From positions 12,440,276 to 12,504,275 of the forward strand of contig OY979729.1 of NCBI GenBank assembly GCA_963855995.1: a stretch of DNA of 64,000 nucleotides. Reading direction: 5' to 3'. The notes under the pieces were generated by a model. That model saw nothing but the letters and a program-made list of their open reading frames with translations, was not told the origin of the DNA and searched no databases. A program made the translations under genes and the position numbers. Numbering within the stretch: position 1 is the stretch's first letter; every line of letters starts with the position of its first letter. The DNA is from Muricea muricata. Its lineage: Eukaryota; Cnidaria; Anthozoa; Malacalcyonacea; Plexauridae. This document shows, in pieces, positions 1-13,400 of this stretch.

Positions 1-460
1 TAAGAACTAGAGCATTCGGATGATCGTTGAAGGTAACTTGATCATACACCAGTATGAAAGGTAGGTGTGCTTATCTCTGTCCAGAATACGGAGGAAATAA
101 ACCTGATGAGAAACATAGATGGCTAGTTAACCAAGAAGTAATGGGAGAAGGTATTATTTGAGAGAGATTGACTGAAAATATATTGCATTCTCGAAATTTA
201 ATATTTTTACCATAGTAATGAATGAACTCAATGCAAATTAATATTGTGTTATTTAATTAATAATAATCGTTCAGAATTTTATTGTTTATTTTTTATATTG
301 TTTAATTGAATATAAATTGTTCAATGCTGTAAAATATCCTGCCAATCCGCATTTCAGTGTAGACTCAATAACGCACAGGCTTTGCGCTATATGTAGAATC
401 TGTATTGGATCTCTTAACAACGAATTATCAAATCATATATGTAATGATGTATTAAGCGCA

Positions 461-574
461 TGGAACCATAGGCGGCCCAATTCAGTGTGTAGTTTCATAT
501 AGAGATCAGTGCGCACATAAACACACTAATAATGTATGAAGAGTGTCACTGAACTGGGCCAACTATGATGGAAC
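461..574. repeat. Small foldback (MITE-like) element
   Basis: Imperfect terminal inverted repeats of about 28 bp face each other. The left end contains GGCCCAATTCAGTG (474-487) and the right end contains its near-complement CACTGAACTGGGCC (547-560). The pairing extends outward through TGGAACCATAG on the left. No coding capacity is visible. It is probably a short non-autonomous DNA transposon; the target duplication is not clear. Confidence 0.5.
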
Positions 575-1394
575 ATGTTGGATACGCGAGAAAATGTTGT
601 ATAAGACACAAAACTCTGTAAAATCCTTTCGCTCAGCCGATAGCTAGCTCTCGTCATGACATGCACAACACAAACATATTAACCTCCTCCTAATTTAAGC
701 GTTACGCCCCTGGTCATATTACAGCATAATAAAACTTGCGCACAGGCTATTCTATGGGCTGTGGTTAAAGTTCCCATGACCTGCGGGTGGACTATTTTCA
801 TGCGGGCTACATTTACTCAGATGAAGACCAAATAAGGTAATCCTTACTGCATGTCTAACTCGGTCAAGGTCAAGGTAATATTACTCTTCAAAAACCCGTC
901 ATCAGTTAGCGAGTACGTATCCGTTTCAGATATCAAACATGCGCGCTAGGTGGTGGTAAAAAAACCCCCTAAAATTGTTTGCTAAACGTGAAGATCAAGG
1001 ACATTGATCGACAAAATGTTGTCAATGCTTTTTACTTGAAAGATATAATCAGCTTATCGATATTTAAATCTCATTTTCGCGCAAACAGGTGACCTTTGAG
1101 GGGTTTTTGCGCTTTACACAGCAGGGAAAACAATGCATACATTTGTTTCAAATTTGCAATTTTATTAGTTCCGATTTGTGTCTATAAGTGGGGCACAAAT
1201 AATGATTGAACAGTTGAATACATATTGAAACGTACTCACAATGTTTTGATTTGCCTTCAGTTTCTTCCAAGCGCAAAACTTTGGTCATTCACTATGAGCA
1301 TATATAGAATCGACTAAATGTATTTTAAACAAAAACATCGTATCTTAAACTACCTGAAACAACTTGAAACGACATATGCGGAGTTTGACTCCTC

Positions 1395-1540
1395 GAGTGA
1401 AGTCTCTCTGTCAGGAAGTTAGTAATGGCTCGAGACGTTGAATTCTGCTTTATCATTTCAAGTAGTGAACGATCTTATGTTTTCAATGTGTGCTTTTAAC
1501 TGCACTACTGACACTGGCAACGTTAGTTGCATTTTGCCGT
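1395..1540 (+). repeat. Dispersed repeat family A, copy 1
   Basis: This segment is related to 21270-21445 (same strand) and to 9140-9270 and 55400-55520 (opposite strand). The shared 3' core reads roughly 'TTTAACTGCAC..CTACAC.GGCAACGTTAG'. The 5' part carries a hammerhead-like arrangement (a CTGACGA-like box, a short stem, a GAAAC-like box) that is degenerate in every copy. The organisation suggests the pseudo-LTR end of a Penelope-like or similar retroposon, which is inference. Confidence 0.5.
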
Positions 1541-1937
1541 CATTGTGAATATCGCTATTATTTTACTGATTTACGGAAGGCAAAATGTCAAATCTATACT
1601 AAGATGGCAATGATAAACTAAGATCCTCTCGTCTGTAAAGAAAACAGCGTCAAACGTTTGGCGTTTATAAAATATATTGTATTTGTTTAAAGTGTTTTTT
1701 TCAACTAAAACGATGTTTTTTTGAAGTGATGTTAATGTTTTGCCTACCGAGTGATGAAAGACTACACCAGGACACCGCTCATATAAATATTTGGATGTCC
1801 CTTGTTAACATTTGCTTGTGATTGTACACGCCTAACATAAACCTTACCACACATGATCGCTGACGAAACCTCCATGAGACAGCCTCGTCGCCAGCGCTTT
1901 GATGTTCTACTCTAGTGCGTATTGCGCGCGCATGTCA

Positions 1938-2105
1938 TGTCACGTGTTTGTACCCCGTGCGCACACCGCCGAACATCAAATTGCCGGGGACGGGGCTGTT
2001 CATGAGCTTTTCTAGCTGGGCCGGTCTAACGATCAGAGCATTTCCTACTGTTTGAGAGGTATCGCCCACCTCAGATATGAGAGCAATGCAACAATAATGA
2101 TACAT
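1938..2105 (-). CDS. Possible terminal exon of an unrecognised gene
   Basis: On the minus strand an open frame of about 55 codons ends in TGA near 1935-1937. It is richer in GC than its surroundings and reads like real protein, for example the segment VGNALIVRPAQLEKL. A candidate splice acceptor (ATTTAG) lies just upstream on that strand near 2120. I do not recognise the family and could not find a confident upstream exon, so this may be chance or a pseudogene fragment. Confidence 0.2.
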
Positions 2106-2549
2106 GTTTTGTACGCTAAATAATGGTTTTTGCAATACTTTTACAACTAGCAACAGAGGGTGGGTGTTACTTTTATCGTACTGCTCGTACATTTAACCCG
2201 GGGTAAGGGGGGGGGGGAGAGTTGATGCCTCTCAAGCCATCTTCTTGTCATTCAATGAACAAATTCTAAATTCCTGACTTTTCGTAACTTTTCGTGGGGT
2301 GAGGTATTAATTGGGACGAAAGTCCTGTTCCACACTCCAGTCACATATCAGTCCCAGGCAGGTGTATGTTATGTATAGATAATCTATCTAAATTGTGACA
2401 AATTTAATATAACGTAACTCTACTAAGTAAGCTTATTATATATTTCTGAGGCATTTAATGTCAGTGTGAGGCAAGCAAAGCATCAAAGATAGCGAAGAGT
2501 TAAAAATCTCGTTACATCAATTTATAACCACATATCGAATTCTGTTTTA

Positions 2550-2768
2550 GGGCCTGTTTACATGAAGGTAGGGTGACCCTAGTAGAAGGGTTACCCTAGC
2601 AAACGGATCAGAAAAAAGCGAGCGTTTACATGAGATAGGGTAACCCTACCGCTAGGGTAACCCTAGCGCACATGTAAACGCTTCCTATAAAACATATTGT
2701 AGTAGGGTAACTCGCTTACTAGGGTAACCCTTCTGCCAGGGTCACCCTACTTCCATGTAAACAGGCCC
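2550..2768. mobile_element. PIF/Harbinger-like MITE with TTA target duplication
   Basis: A 219-bp element starts GGGCCTGTTTACATG and ends with the complementary CATGTAAACAGGCCC. It is flanked on both sides by TTA (2547-2549 and 2769-2771). Three-base TTA duplications are the usual signature of PIF/Harbinger transposons. The arms contain repeated AGGGTAACCCT-type motifs, and a second nested inverted repeat (AGCGTTTACATG / CATGTAAACGCT) sits in the middle, so the transcript or single strand could form a double hairpin. It has no coding capacity and is presumably mobilised in trans. Confidence 0.85.
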
Positions 2769-4434
2769 TTATTGTAAGATAATGCTGTAAGAAAAAAGCT
2801 CTTAACCTAACAATAACAATGACTAATTTTCATAATATTTTGTAGATGATTCAGCTGAACTTCAGTCATCATAAAAAATTATTTTATTTCTTAAGGTATG
2901 TGATAGTTTCTTTCTCATTATCAGTGACTGCATGACTATATATTACCGAACTGTCAAGCGAGAGTTCGTATGAAAGTTAAAAGGATCACATTCAATCAAC
3001 TCTCGATTCAGAAGCATCCTAGATCATCCTCAGAGATATTACAATCTTAGATTCATATAATGTATCCAGCTGCCTCTGGAAAGAAAAACGAAATATTCGT
3101 TGTCGAAGTCGCAGATTAGAAACCCGAACATGCCAATTTTTCGTTGTTCTTTTAATATGAATGTAATCAGTTATCCACGAGTGTTGTTTAGACTGTGTCT
3201 CAACCTCAGAGTTGGCGAGCACATGCGCTTCGCAAATCTCTTCATCCCTCGTCCTCGTCTGATATGATATAACAACAGCAATACTCTAACTCGTTTCTAT
3301 GGAAAAACAAGTAAACCTTTACAAGTAAAACTTGCATAAAACCGAGTTAAACTCGTAAAACTCGACAGAGCGTGTGAAGTGCAGCAGGTAGCACTATTCA
3401 CTTTGAATTTCAAATGAATATACGTTGTTGCTACAACAACATAAGCAATACGCATTCAACGCCTGTCGGAATAAAGTGTACAGTTCCCGTTCATAAAAGA
3501 AATTTTTACTCCTTAATTTTTCGCTCCTGGACAACAGTCACATGTGTCATGTGGGTGTGAAGTTGTGAGGTCATAAGTTCACAAAGTTCTGCGCAAATTG
3601 ACTGTAATGTGACCTGGATTGTTTTACATGTAAATGAATGAATACTGTAATGTATATACATTAACGTCTGCTCAGCCTGAATTATCAGGGCTCTTATCTA
3701 ACCGATCTAGCTTGCTGCAGCAAGAGGTCGAACATTTTACAAAGACAGATCACAAACGATAGATTAGAGAATATTCACGTTAGGCTAAACGTCTAGAATC
3801 TAGAACACTTAGTTTTACAGCAGACAAGATTACAGCCCAATAAAAAGTTGAATATCATTTCCTTGACTTTCTGTGCAAAACACTTTCGAAACAATGTTTA
3901 AACTTGTAGCCGTTTCACAATGAAATAGTACCTCCCTTGTTCGAATGATATCAATTTGAGAATACCAAGAACATTTCTTTTTATATAACGTCTGTATCAG
4001 ATATAATTGCTTTCGATTTTTACATAGCGATTATATTTATACTTAATTTCACATCATGAACTTGGTATGCATATTAAATATTCCTGCGCTGAACACTGTG
4101 AATAGGTCTTTTTACCTAATACTGGCTTAGATATTAAATAGACGATTCCCTGTGGGCATTGTAGTCCAACTAAAATCAATAAATATAGCATATTTGAAAT
4201 GAGACTCACGGCATGCTACATATTCTGAAACTCCTCCCCCCGTCCGCCCTCTCCGAAGCGCAGGGGAGGCAGATAGCCGCAGTCGGCCTGCTTTAAATCT
4301 GGTTTGACGAGCTTGATGAACCAGTTTCATATTTCACAGGGTTAGGCCGCAGAGATGAATCCTGCTTGGAGAGTCAGTATTCCTCGACTGAACGAAGCAC
4401 GACACTGTTCGGGAGCTGCTGGCAGCCCGTTAAG

Positions 4435-7400
4435 ATGGCTTCGAGTTTCGAATTCGGAGACTGGATCTTCATGCTCACCAGCATCTTCGAGATGCTCATG
4501 TTCTGTGGTTTCCAAACCGGATGGTCGTCGCTCGCTTATGTTCTTGTCGAGGAAGGCATATACTCGCATCTCTGTGTCGACCAAGATCCAGCGATTCCAT
4601 CAGAATGGAACAGTACAAACTCGTCTTCACTTGTACAAACCGTCCGCAACGTCACGACGAGCAACAATTGTGTGGCACAACAAGAGATGCTCAATCTAGC
4701 GTACACCCTCGCTACCTCGGTTTCCTCCTTAGCCGCGTTCCCGATTGGAGTAGCGATGGATTGTGTCGGGCCCCGTTTTACGCGGATCATTTCAGGGTAA
4801 GAATGTTTCAATCTTCAATTTATCTCAAGAAATCAGCTGATCCTACTTTTTTTAACACCCGGGATTGAATTACTTAAATAATGCTAAATGTAAAGCCCGC
4901 TTCCCTATTTCCACAGAAATCCACTCAGAATCTATATCATTGCGATGAATTGGGAGTCAATATGATTTTTCTTGAAGGATCTTTGCTTCTTTGTCTTACG
5001 GACGCGCATATTTATTTTTAGAAGTCAGCGAAAACCCCTAGAAACCTTATTGGATCTTGTCGCCTCTGCTTAATATTGTCCTTGTCAACAGTGGACAAAA
5101 AAACATCTTGCAAATTTCTGACATCTTTCGACTTCAAAACATGTCGGCGTTCATTTCTATTTTAAATTTTTGACCCCACGGCGCAAATGTGTCGGAAAGC
5201 GAAGAAATTGAGTGAGAATCTTGTGGCAGTCGACGTCGGATGATCGGCAACTATAGAAACGCGAAAATTGAGAAACCGCAAAAATATTACAGGCGATGAA
5301 TTAATAAGATGCATACGCAGTTTGAAGCCAAATATGAATTCCGAACCGTTTGCGTGTCATCAAAACTTTTCTAGTTAATGTTTTTTATGCATCTGCGTTC
5401 GTTTTGTGCTCTGCCTGGCAGCGACCCCGGAGCAAGAAAAGGTAATTTTATCGGTCTCAAATTTCTATAATCCATCCTTGTGCTCTACGCCTTATTCAAT
5501 GGTCGCTACCTGTCTTTATATTTACGTAATCTTTGCTCCATTTATGATTGTGATTCGAATTTAATTCAACAAAGGAAAGTATGGCCATATAAAGCCGATA
5601 AAATATATTGTGTCATATTTCAACAATTTTATGGACATGGTAATTCGCCTTCGCTCGACTAATATAACCCTAGCTGAGTGTCTTCAGATAAGATTAGATT
5701 TTGAAAGCATTAGCATTTGAAAGCATTTCACCAAAAGTCACAATAAATCATTATGATTATAAAAGACTTGTTTGTATTTTGTTTCGTCCATACATTCATC
5801 ATGTATGTCCATTCACGTTTTTCTCGCTGCATCGACTAATGAGTTGTTGCTGATTCTAATTACGCTTGACGAGAGGCTTTACACAATAGCGCTACCCGTA
5901 AACAATATTGCTTGCTTAATATCTCTAATCAGCCTCAAAATCTTTACTTTAATGCATAATCAGTGTTGCCCAGCGGAAAATATTGCGATAAATTTTCCAC
6001 AAGTATTTTTCTTTTTGGATACATTTTAAGAAGAAATAATATTTTGCAGTTATTTTGTAATTTGAAATTGAGGCAATCTTCGTGACGCAATCTGAATGCA
6101 TAATGGTGCTACCTGTTAAATATTGTATTCCCGTTGGTTTTCGACGATGTACGATGACAAAATTTCTTGGCAACATTTTTATTTGATAAGCTTCAATGTT
6201 GAAGCAAAGAAAAAGTTGAACTAATTTGCAAGGGAGGGGGGGGGGAGGTGAGACGGGGGAGATTCTATACCATTTGCTAGAAATTTGGAACTCGATTAGA
6301 TTAGATTTTGAACTCTAGACTAGATACCAAAACATTTTCGATATAGGGTTTATTATATATACGATTTGAATCACATTCAATTGATTTCCGTTTCTGCCAG
6401 GGAATCTCCTTCTTGTTAATATTAATCTCATCTGCATGTGTCAGAAATGCAAACAACGCGAGCACAAGCTAGATAAATAGGTAATGAATATTAATATAGG
6501 GCGTTTCCTGATTTTGTAAAAACAACAAACGCATGTGACTATATTATATTGCTTGACAAGTCTGAGGAATATTAAGCGAGTGCGAGATGCTCCAGGGCCC
6601 AAAACAACCAGCTCTGAGAAGAGAGCTTCCTGAGAAGTCACGTGAGCTACGCCATCGCGTCATCACCAATGGCCAGCAGGGCCGCTCAGCTTGGCAACAT
6701 AAGCACCCTTTTTGTATGCAGTTTACTGGTCGCCACCAGCCAGTTTTAAGCGCTCTTATTGGCAGGAAATGCTGGCTTGGACAAGCGTAATGCGACATTC
6801 GTGGACACACAAAATTCATTTAAGTGGCCCTACCGTCCATTCTTTATGCTGCAGCGTCATATAGCAATGGAATATATACTGTTAGATTCTAAGGATTGTT
6901 TATGTACACTAGCAATTTTTCGGCAAATTTCTACTCTTGATGGATGTGAAGGAGTGAGTCGTTTAGAAGAGTTCAGGTCATAAACCAGTCGCTCTGAACA
7001 TTTGTACGAATTCCACTCATTTACATCTTTCAGAAGAAGGAAATCGCTCCAGGAATCGAAACAAAAGTTCCAAGTACCCGAGGTATTATGTTCTGAGTCA
7101 TAAGTTCATTTAAGTCATAAGTTTCTTTGACTTTTAAGATGTTTATCTAAGGTAACTCTGTATGCAAAAACGTTTGAAAATCAACTCTAAACTTTTATGT
7201 CAACATTTGCGGAGATCTGAGTGAGAGTTCAGATGGAATCCATTCTTTTTGTAACAAGGCTGAGTTATGTTTATGTTGGTGACGGAAACAACCATAAATG
7301 TCTAGCTAACAGTGAAATGTCAAGTTCAGATAGACTTGAACTAGCAAATCGTCTGGGGCTCAGTACTTGATGATGTTTGGAGTGACTTAATATTGATGAC

Positions 7401-10400
7401 GCAGTGCGGTTAAGGAAGGTGCTGGCTGACTAGCCAGCGTCAGTTATATATGGTTTTTGTTGTTGATGAATTTCTAGCGTCAGTTATATATGGTTTTGTT
7501 GTTGATGGATTTTAAATGTTATTGTGCTATATTGGATTAATGATTGCCTTAGCAGAATTTCATGTTATTGTTGCTAGTGACGGATCCTGCTTATTACCCA
7601 CAACCTTTGGCTAGAATATCATGATTATGGAACAGTTGCAATACGGAATAAACAAAAAGCATAATATCCCTCAGAAAGCCAACCGAATAACACAGTTCTG
7701 CAGCATCTTTTGACCAAACTTAGCTGATCAATGCTCAGCGCTTGGATCACAAATTTACCGGTAATCTTTTAACTCTTTCGAGTTTTCACTATTTCGAAGT
7801 CATACTTTATTGCACTGTTGCTGCAGTTAAACCAAAATGACAGATTTACCTTGCAAGAAACATACTTGAAAGGAAGTTCAAGCGATCTGATGCGTCCAAG
7901 GTCAGTAAATAAAGGCCACACAACCTTTACGGATGTCAAAACAGCTCAGAACGTGTGTTGAGAGATAAAGTCTAGTTTTTAGACTTAGCGCAGACGTGAA
8001 AAAACTACTCTCGCAGTAAAAAAGTCTTTTGACTTCCTTTGACGCAAAAATCTATAAGAAGCGGAAAATGTGATTATAGCGTAGTTTATAAAAACACATG
8101 TTGCTTTGGAGTGTAAAGAATGATTTTCTTTCTGAAAGAAAGTCAAAGGTCCTATCATGGTTTTTGATGTTCTGCCAAGAAAAATCATCTAGAAACTTTT
8201 ACTTATCCTGTCTCTCAAAATCCAATCCATATCCATCATTCAGCTGTACTTAATTAAGAAATATTAGCCAGATCTTGGCAACACCAGATACCGGGGATAA
8301 GAAATGTCCGTACAAAAAAATCATCACGACTGGCAGGGGGAAAATACTAGATTGACAGCGTCTGGGTACTCATTTCAAGCTGTTTTGGCGTCTTCTAGAT
8401 GACATCTCACACGGGTGGCCAAAAACTTTGCTTAGTCTATTGGAGACATAAAAAGCAATAGTTTACATTCTCAGAGTAATATTTTATCATCATTAAACAA
8501 ACTAGGCAAGCAAATCAGGATGTGTTTATAAGTCGAGTTTCCCTGCCGGAAAGAAGTTCTAAACGGGAAATTTTGACATCGTTTAGACGATTTCCATTTC
8601 CTGACATGCATTTGCCGAGCTACGCCTATTCTTCTATCTATCTGGGTAGAGTAAATCTCAACTGTATTCATGCTTATACTGTACTGAAGTAAGCATTATG
8701 AAATTGTACGTTTTTGCTATAGAACACGAGGCAGCACAACTTGGAACATTTTGTGTGTCGACTGGATTCCAACTTAAATCGTAAACCTCAAATTGTATCT
8801 TCCTACTGGCTCGTATAAACCTCGCTAAAGATCTGAACCAAACTTAATTGCGATTGAAACTGAGTCATTTTATTTCTCAAATGTTCTCTTCAGAAGATCA
8901 ACCAGAATTAATCTATCAGTTATTGCATAGCACTCCGATCAGGTTCGGTTTTGAAAATAAGGTTTCGGCGCTAAGGACTGACAAGTTTCTGGCATCGCAT
9001 ATCGTTTCCTCGTTCTTTGAAAACGTTGAAATCCAGTTTTTTCGGTACAAAGTTAATTAACCAATATCTATGTTTTATCACATTTTGAAATTTCAACTGT
9101 TGGTTCCAGGTTTATAACGCGCACCCGTATTAGCATATTAGTCTAGCGATATTAACGTTGCCAGTGTAGGCAGTGCAGTTAATCATACACGAGAGGCATA
9201 GGTTATTTCACTCCCTGATACGATAATGTGAAAATCGACATTTTGAGCGAAGGTCCTTGTCGGGAAATTATCATACCTTTCATAACCTAACGATGACCTA
9301 AGTTACAAACTTGGTTTTAATACGAAATTAATGCGGGAATTTCCCTTTACCACTATTAATCGAACTTGTTTGACTGGTTTGCAGCCGTTTTCTGTCATGT
9401 AATGCATTAAAATGTGGGATGATAATACCAGCTCACAACGTTTGCAAATTGCAATAAAAATATGCGGATGCGAAAATGCGGAAATGGTTGAAACGGAATT
9501 GCGTCAGCGGAAAGACGGATTAGCATGTTAAAAAAATAAAAAGCAAAGAAAAATATACATAGTAACGTACTAAGATGCGAAATGTAATACTGTGTCTACC
9601 TATGTTAATCTACGTTTTCGTTGACAGATAAAGTGTATTTCATAGTCGGTAGTCTGTGAATATTTCTTAATCTTAAGGGATTCCTACCTTATCCAGTGTT
9701 AATTAAATGGTTTAGAGATAAACTACAAATACGTAATTCATTGGTGATAATGTAATATACAGCAGTACATCCCTTTAAATTGTCTGTAATACTCGTGTCC
9801 TAGTGTTCAATTTCCCAACCATTTCTTTATTATTATTCCATTAATGTTAGAATATTTATCGTAATTATATTGCTTGCAGGTTTTTGTTGGGTTTCTCATG
9901 TTTCATAATGTCCTATTTGAACAAACGTAAGTGTTTCTGCCATAAACAACTAGACATTAATTGTTTCATTGATTTTTTCAATGTCTTCGACTGCACAGCA
10001 TTCCTACAAATTTTTAATACAATCATAAATCACTTTCCTTTGTTTTTTAGAAAACCCTGGCATATTGTTTGTTGGGCTTATTGTAGCGTCTATAGCGAAT
10101 ATTATTCTTTTCATCACCCCACATACGGTAAGAAAATATTTTAGTCGGACAGTTAAAACCGCAATAACAGAAATGCCTGATAATTGGGACGATATTAAAA
10201 TTTAGTTACAGTTTTTTTGAATAATTTTCCTAATTCTTTCAAACCATGTCGAACCAATTTTCCTAATTCTTTCAAATCATGTCGAACCAACTTCCTGAAT
10301 TTGTCATCTGACGCACGTTTCTTCTCAGTAAGAGCGCTAAAAATGTTAATTACGTTTAAACGCCGTGACCTTGCGGTAGCGGGCAAGGGCAACATTTGCG

Positions 10401-13400
10401 CAATATATGCATGAGAGTGATATTTTATTATACCATTATAGACAACGGAAACAGCATGAGAGCCATAATGGCCTAAGGAATTAATTAATACGAATATGCT
10501 TGTCTTGACGTCCGTATCAGAAGCAGTAGAATAATGTAGGATTTCTATATTTTGCGTTTAGTTTCTTTTGAATAATAAAGTTTCAGTATTCCTGTCAAAT
10601 CTGTTCTGTCAGCAATGATCTTTGTAAGTGCGCACGTCAGAAAACTGTCAATCGAACGACATTCTGCATTGAATGGTAATCAGATAGGCTATCACTGCGG
10701 GGCGTACACCTGGCTTCCTAAGGATGGAATCCTGCTATACGTAGATCTCCTACAACGTTTAACTTGTCATTGTCCAGAAATTGTGTATTCCTTCAAGTTG
10801 GCAAATGGATTTACTGAAAAATCATGTAACAATCGTTCCATAATCCTGAATTGGCCTATATTCAGTCAAACGTTTGAACTCAACCACTTCACATAACCAC
10901 AATATACTTTTGAACAGACAGGCAGGTGTTTTCATGGGGCTGTTTACATGTCAACACCTGTATTTATAACTATAGGTGGCTAACCTAGCCCAGTTATTAT
11001 TCACATGTTAACTTGAACTTTACCTTGATGTCCTGCGTGACGTGTCTTGTCTGTTATGCAAGGAATGGCAGTGAAACAGATTTTTTAGTAATTGGACTTT
11101 ATTATTATAGGAAGGATATTTATTATAGGAAGTCAATGTACATTGTTTATTTTTTTTGGGTAATTATTTCTGCATGTTGAGATTTGTTCCTTCAGGGTAT
11201 CTCTTTGGTTTTGCTAGATCGGTTATTATTCCTGCATCTCACCGAGTGCATTGCTTATAAGACACATTCTTATCAGCTGCTGGACTATCAATTAATTATG
11301 ACATGCTGACAATATCCAGTAATAAGTTGGAGTTAATACCCTTCTAATCTTGTAAACTAGGTATTAACTTAAACATATTTCAAGGACGTCGTTGTACCAA
11401 TCAAAATATAACCACCATAAATATTTTTTTGTTTTCTTTTAATAACTTATGTCTTGCCTTCACAAGATTGCGTTATAACTAAGCATTATTTTCTTTCTTA
11501 TCATTTTAAAAATAATGATCCCCATGTTACAACAAGGTTTTTTTCGTGTTAATTTATTGTTCGACATTATGTCATTTCAGTGTATGCAGAGATTTAAAAG
11601 AGGTCGTTCGATGCTTATTGGTTTCTATTGTGGCTCTTGGGTCTCGTCGTCGCTGGCTTTTCTCGCTTTTAAGGTACAAAAATGATCAGTTTTATTCATA
11701 TATTGGTGTTGAACTGTTCTGCCCGTCTGGTTTCCTTTGAAATCAACCTTCCCCTTCCCCATACCTTCTTCCAACTTCCTCACACACCTTCAATCCTCCT
11801 TCCCAAACACTTCTTCTCACACCTTCCTCCTCCCTCCACCTTCCTCCCCTTACCTTCCCCATGCATTCTTCCACCATCCACAAACCTTCAATCCTCCTTC
11901 CCCAACACTTCTCATACATTTCCTTACACCTTCCTCGCCACACCTTCTTCCCAACATCTTCCTCTCCCACCTTTCCCATACCTTCTTTCACCTTCTCCAC
12001 ACACCTTCAATCTACCTTCCCCAACACGTCTTCTCATACCTTTCATCACACCTTCCTCCCCACACTCCCCCCAACTTTCCATGCGCTTCTCCACTACACC
12101 CCTTCCCACACTTTCCCTTGTAATTTATACCCCCTAATACCTCCATTTTCCCTTTAGGTTCTGTATGAAAATGGTGCTGTTTCTGTGGCGTATTTTTTCC
12201 GATTCCTAGCCGTCGCTTGTGTTTTCCTATGCATCAATGCTGCGCTCCTTTATCCCGATTCAACCATCCCTCCACCTTTGGATGAAAAACTAGAAACAAA
12301 ACTAGATATACAGCAGAAACCGAAGAACAAACAGTCTTGTTTCAGAGACGAACTGAAGAAATACAAACTTTGTCTTGGGCATATGATTAACGGTAGAAAA
12401 GATACTTCGTTTAATTGTTCACCAAAGACCGAGCAAACTTGTGACGAGTGGAATCAATTAATACCAAATCCTCATCATCCTCTGGACTCGAGCATACAGA
12501 GAGACAACACCACACAGGAATCATCCAACACAAACACATCTAGTGTTACTGAGCAATCCAGCTCAAATGCTATACAATTGGCAAGGACAAAAACTGTTTT
12601 AGATTTATCAGAAAAGCCAAACTCATCATCTCATATTCTCGGAAATTGTCGTGACATGAAGCGAGTTACTTATGCTGAGTGTCCTGCGTTTAGCTCGAAT
12701 AGCTGCTCAACAGACAATAAGCATTTGAGTTTAAATCTTACGAAATGTAACGCTGATGATGCTCAGAAAACTGAAGCAAAGTGTGAGCATGAAACAAGGG
12801 GAGTTGCCCCAAAGACATGTCAAAAAAGAGATGAAGAAATTCTGGTGAAAAATGAAGAGAAACCATGTGAAATCAGAAAGCTCGGGGATAACAGGTAAGT
12901 CTATCATGGCTCTGAATCTTGAACTCAGTTGCTGTCGTTTGTGTGTGAACTACCTGGGAAAATTTCGTTCCCGTTTCAAGGCATGGCGAGATCAAACAGC
13001 TCAAATATTTCACACCTTTTGATCATTCTAGGTAGTTGAGACACAAATTCTTGCGGTTTATTGTATACATATCCAGCGTTAAGGGTAATTGTCCTAATAC
13101 TATGCTCGAAAAGGTTTTCTATGGATGCATTTTGAAAGCTCTGGTTGTAAATCATTGTTCGTTTTCAGGTGTGTTTGAAACAGTGTTACATGACGTGTTT
13201 ACATGAGGCCTACATAAAGGGCTGGCCCCTTCTGAGGCGAGGTTTGAGCGCCCAGACGTATCAGAACTAGCCTCACAAGTATTTGATAATTGAACAAATC
13301 TAGAAATAGATGTAGTCTTGGCTAAGGTTGGCTGAACCAGTCCTTGGCTTACAATACTATTTTCCATGTAGATCAGACAGCAGGCGCATTAGCTGAGCTT

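Larger units (their letters stand above)
1..4434. other. Gene-poor left flank with repeats and one doubtful exon
   Basis: No recognisable conserved protein is encoded here. The stretch holds a small foldback element (461-574), a dispersed repeat copy (about 1395-1540), a possible minus-strand exon (1938-2105), a poly-G run near 2209-2218, a MITE with target duplications (2550-2768), and a fragment near 3018-3110 that resembles the outer arm of the hairpin at 44791-44962. The rest looks like AT-rich intergenic sequence upstream of the SLC43 gene. The promoter of that gene should lie near its right end, but I see no distinctive core promoter motif. Confidence 0.6.

Noticed and set aside
4355-4868. 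Other long frames overlapping SLC43 exon 1 on both strands
   Set aside because: They are shadows of a GC-richer coding exon; only the frame starting at 4435 shows transporter similarity and correct splice phase.
11682-12157. Pro/Ser/Phe-rich open frames on the plus strand and Glu/Gly/Arg-rich frames on the minus strand
   Set aside because: They arise from the polypyrimidine minisatellite; several frames are open at once and none resembles a protein family.
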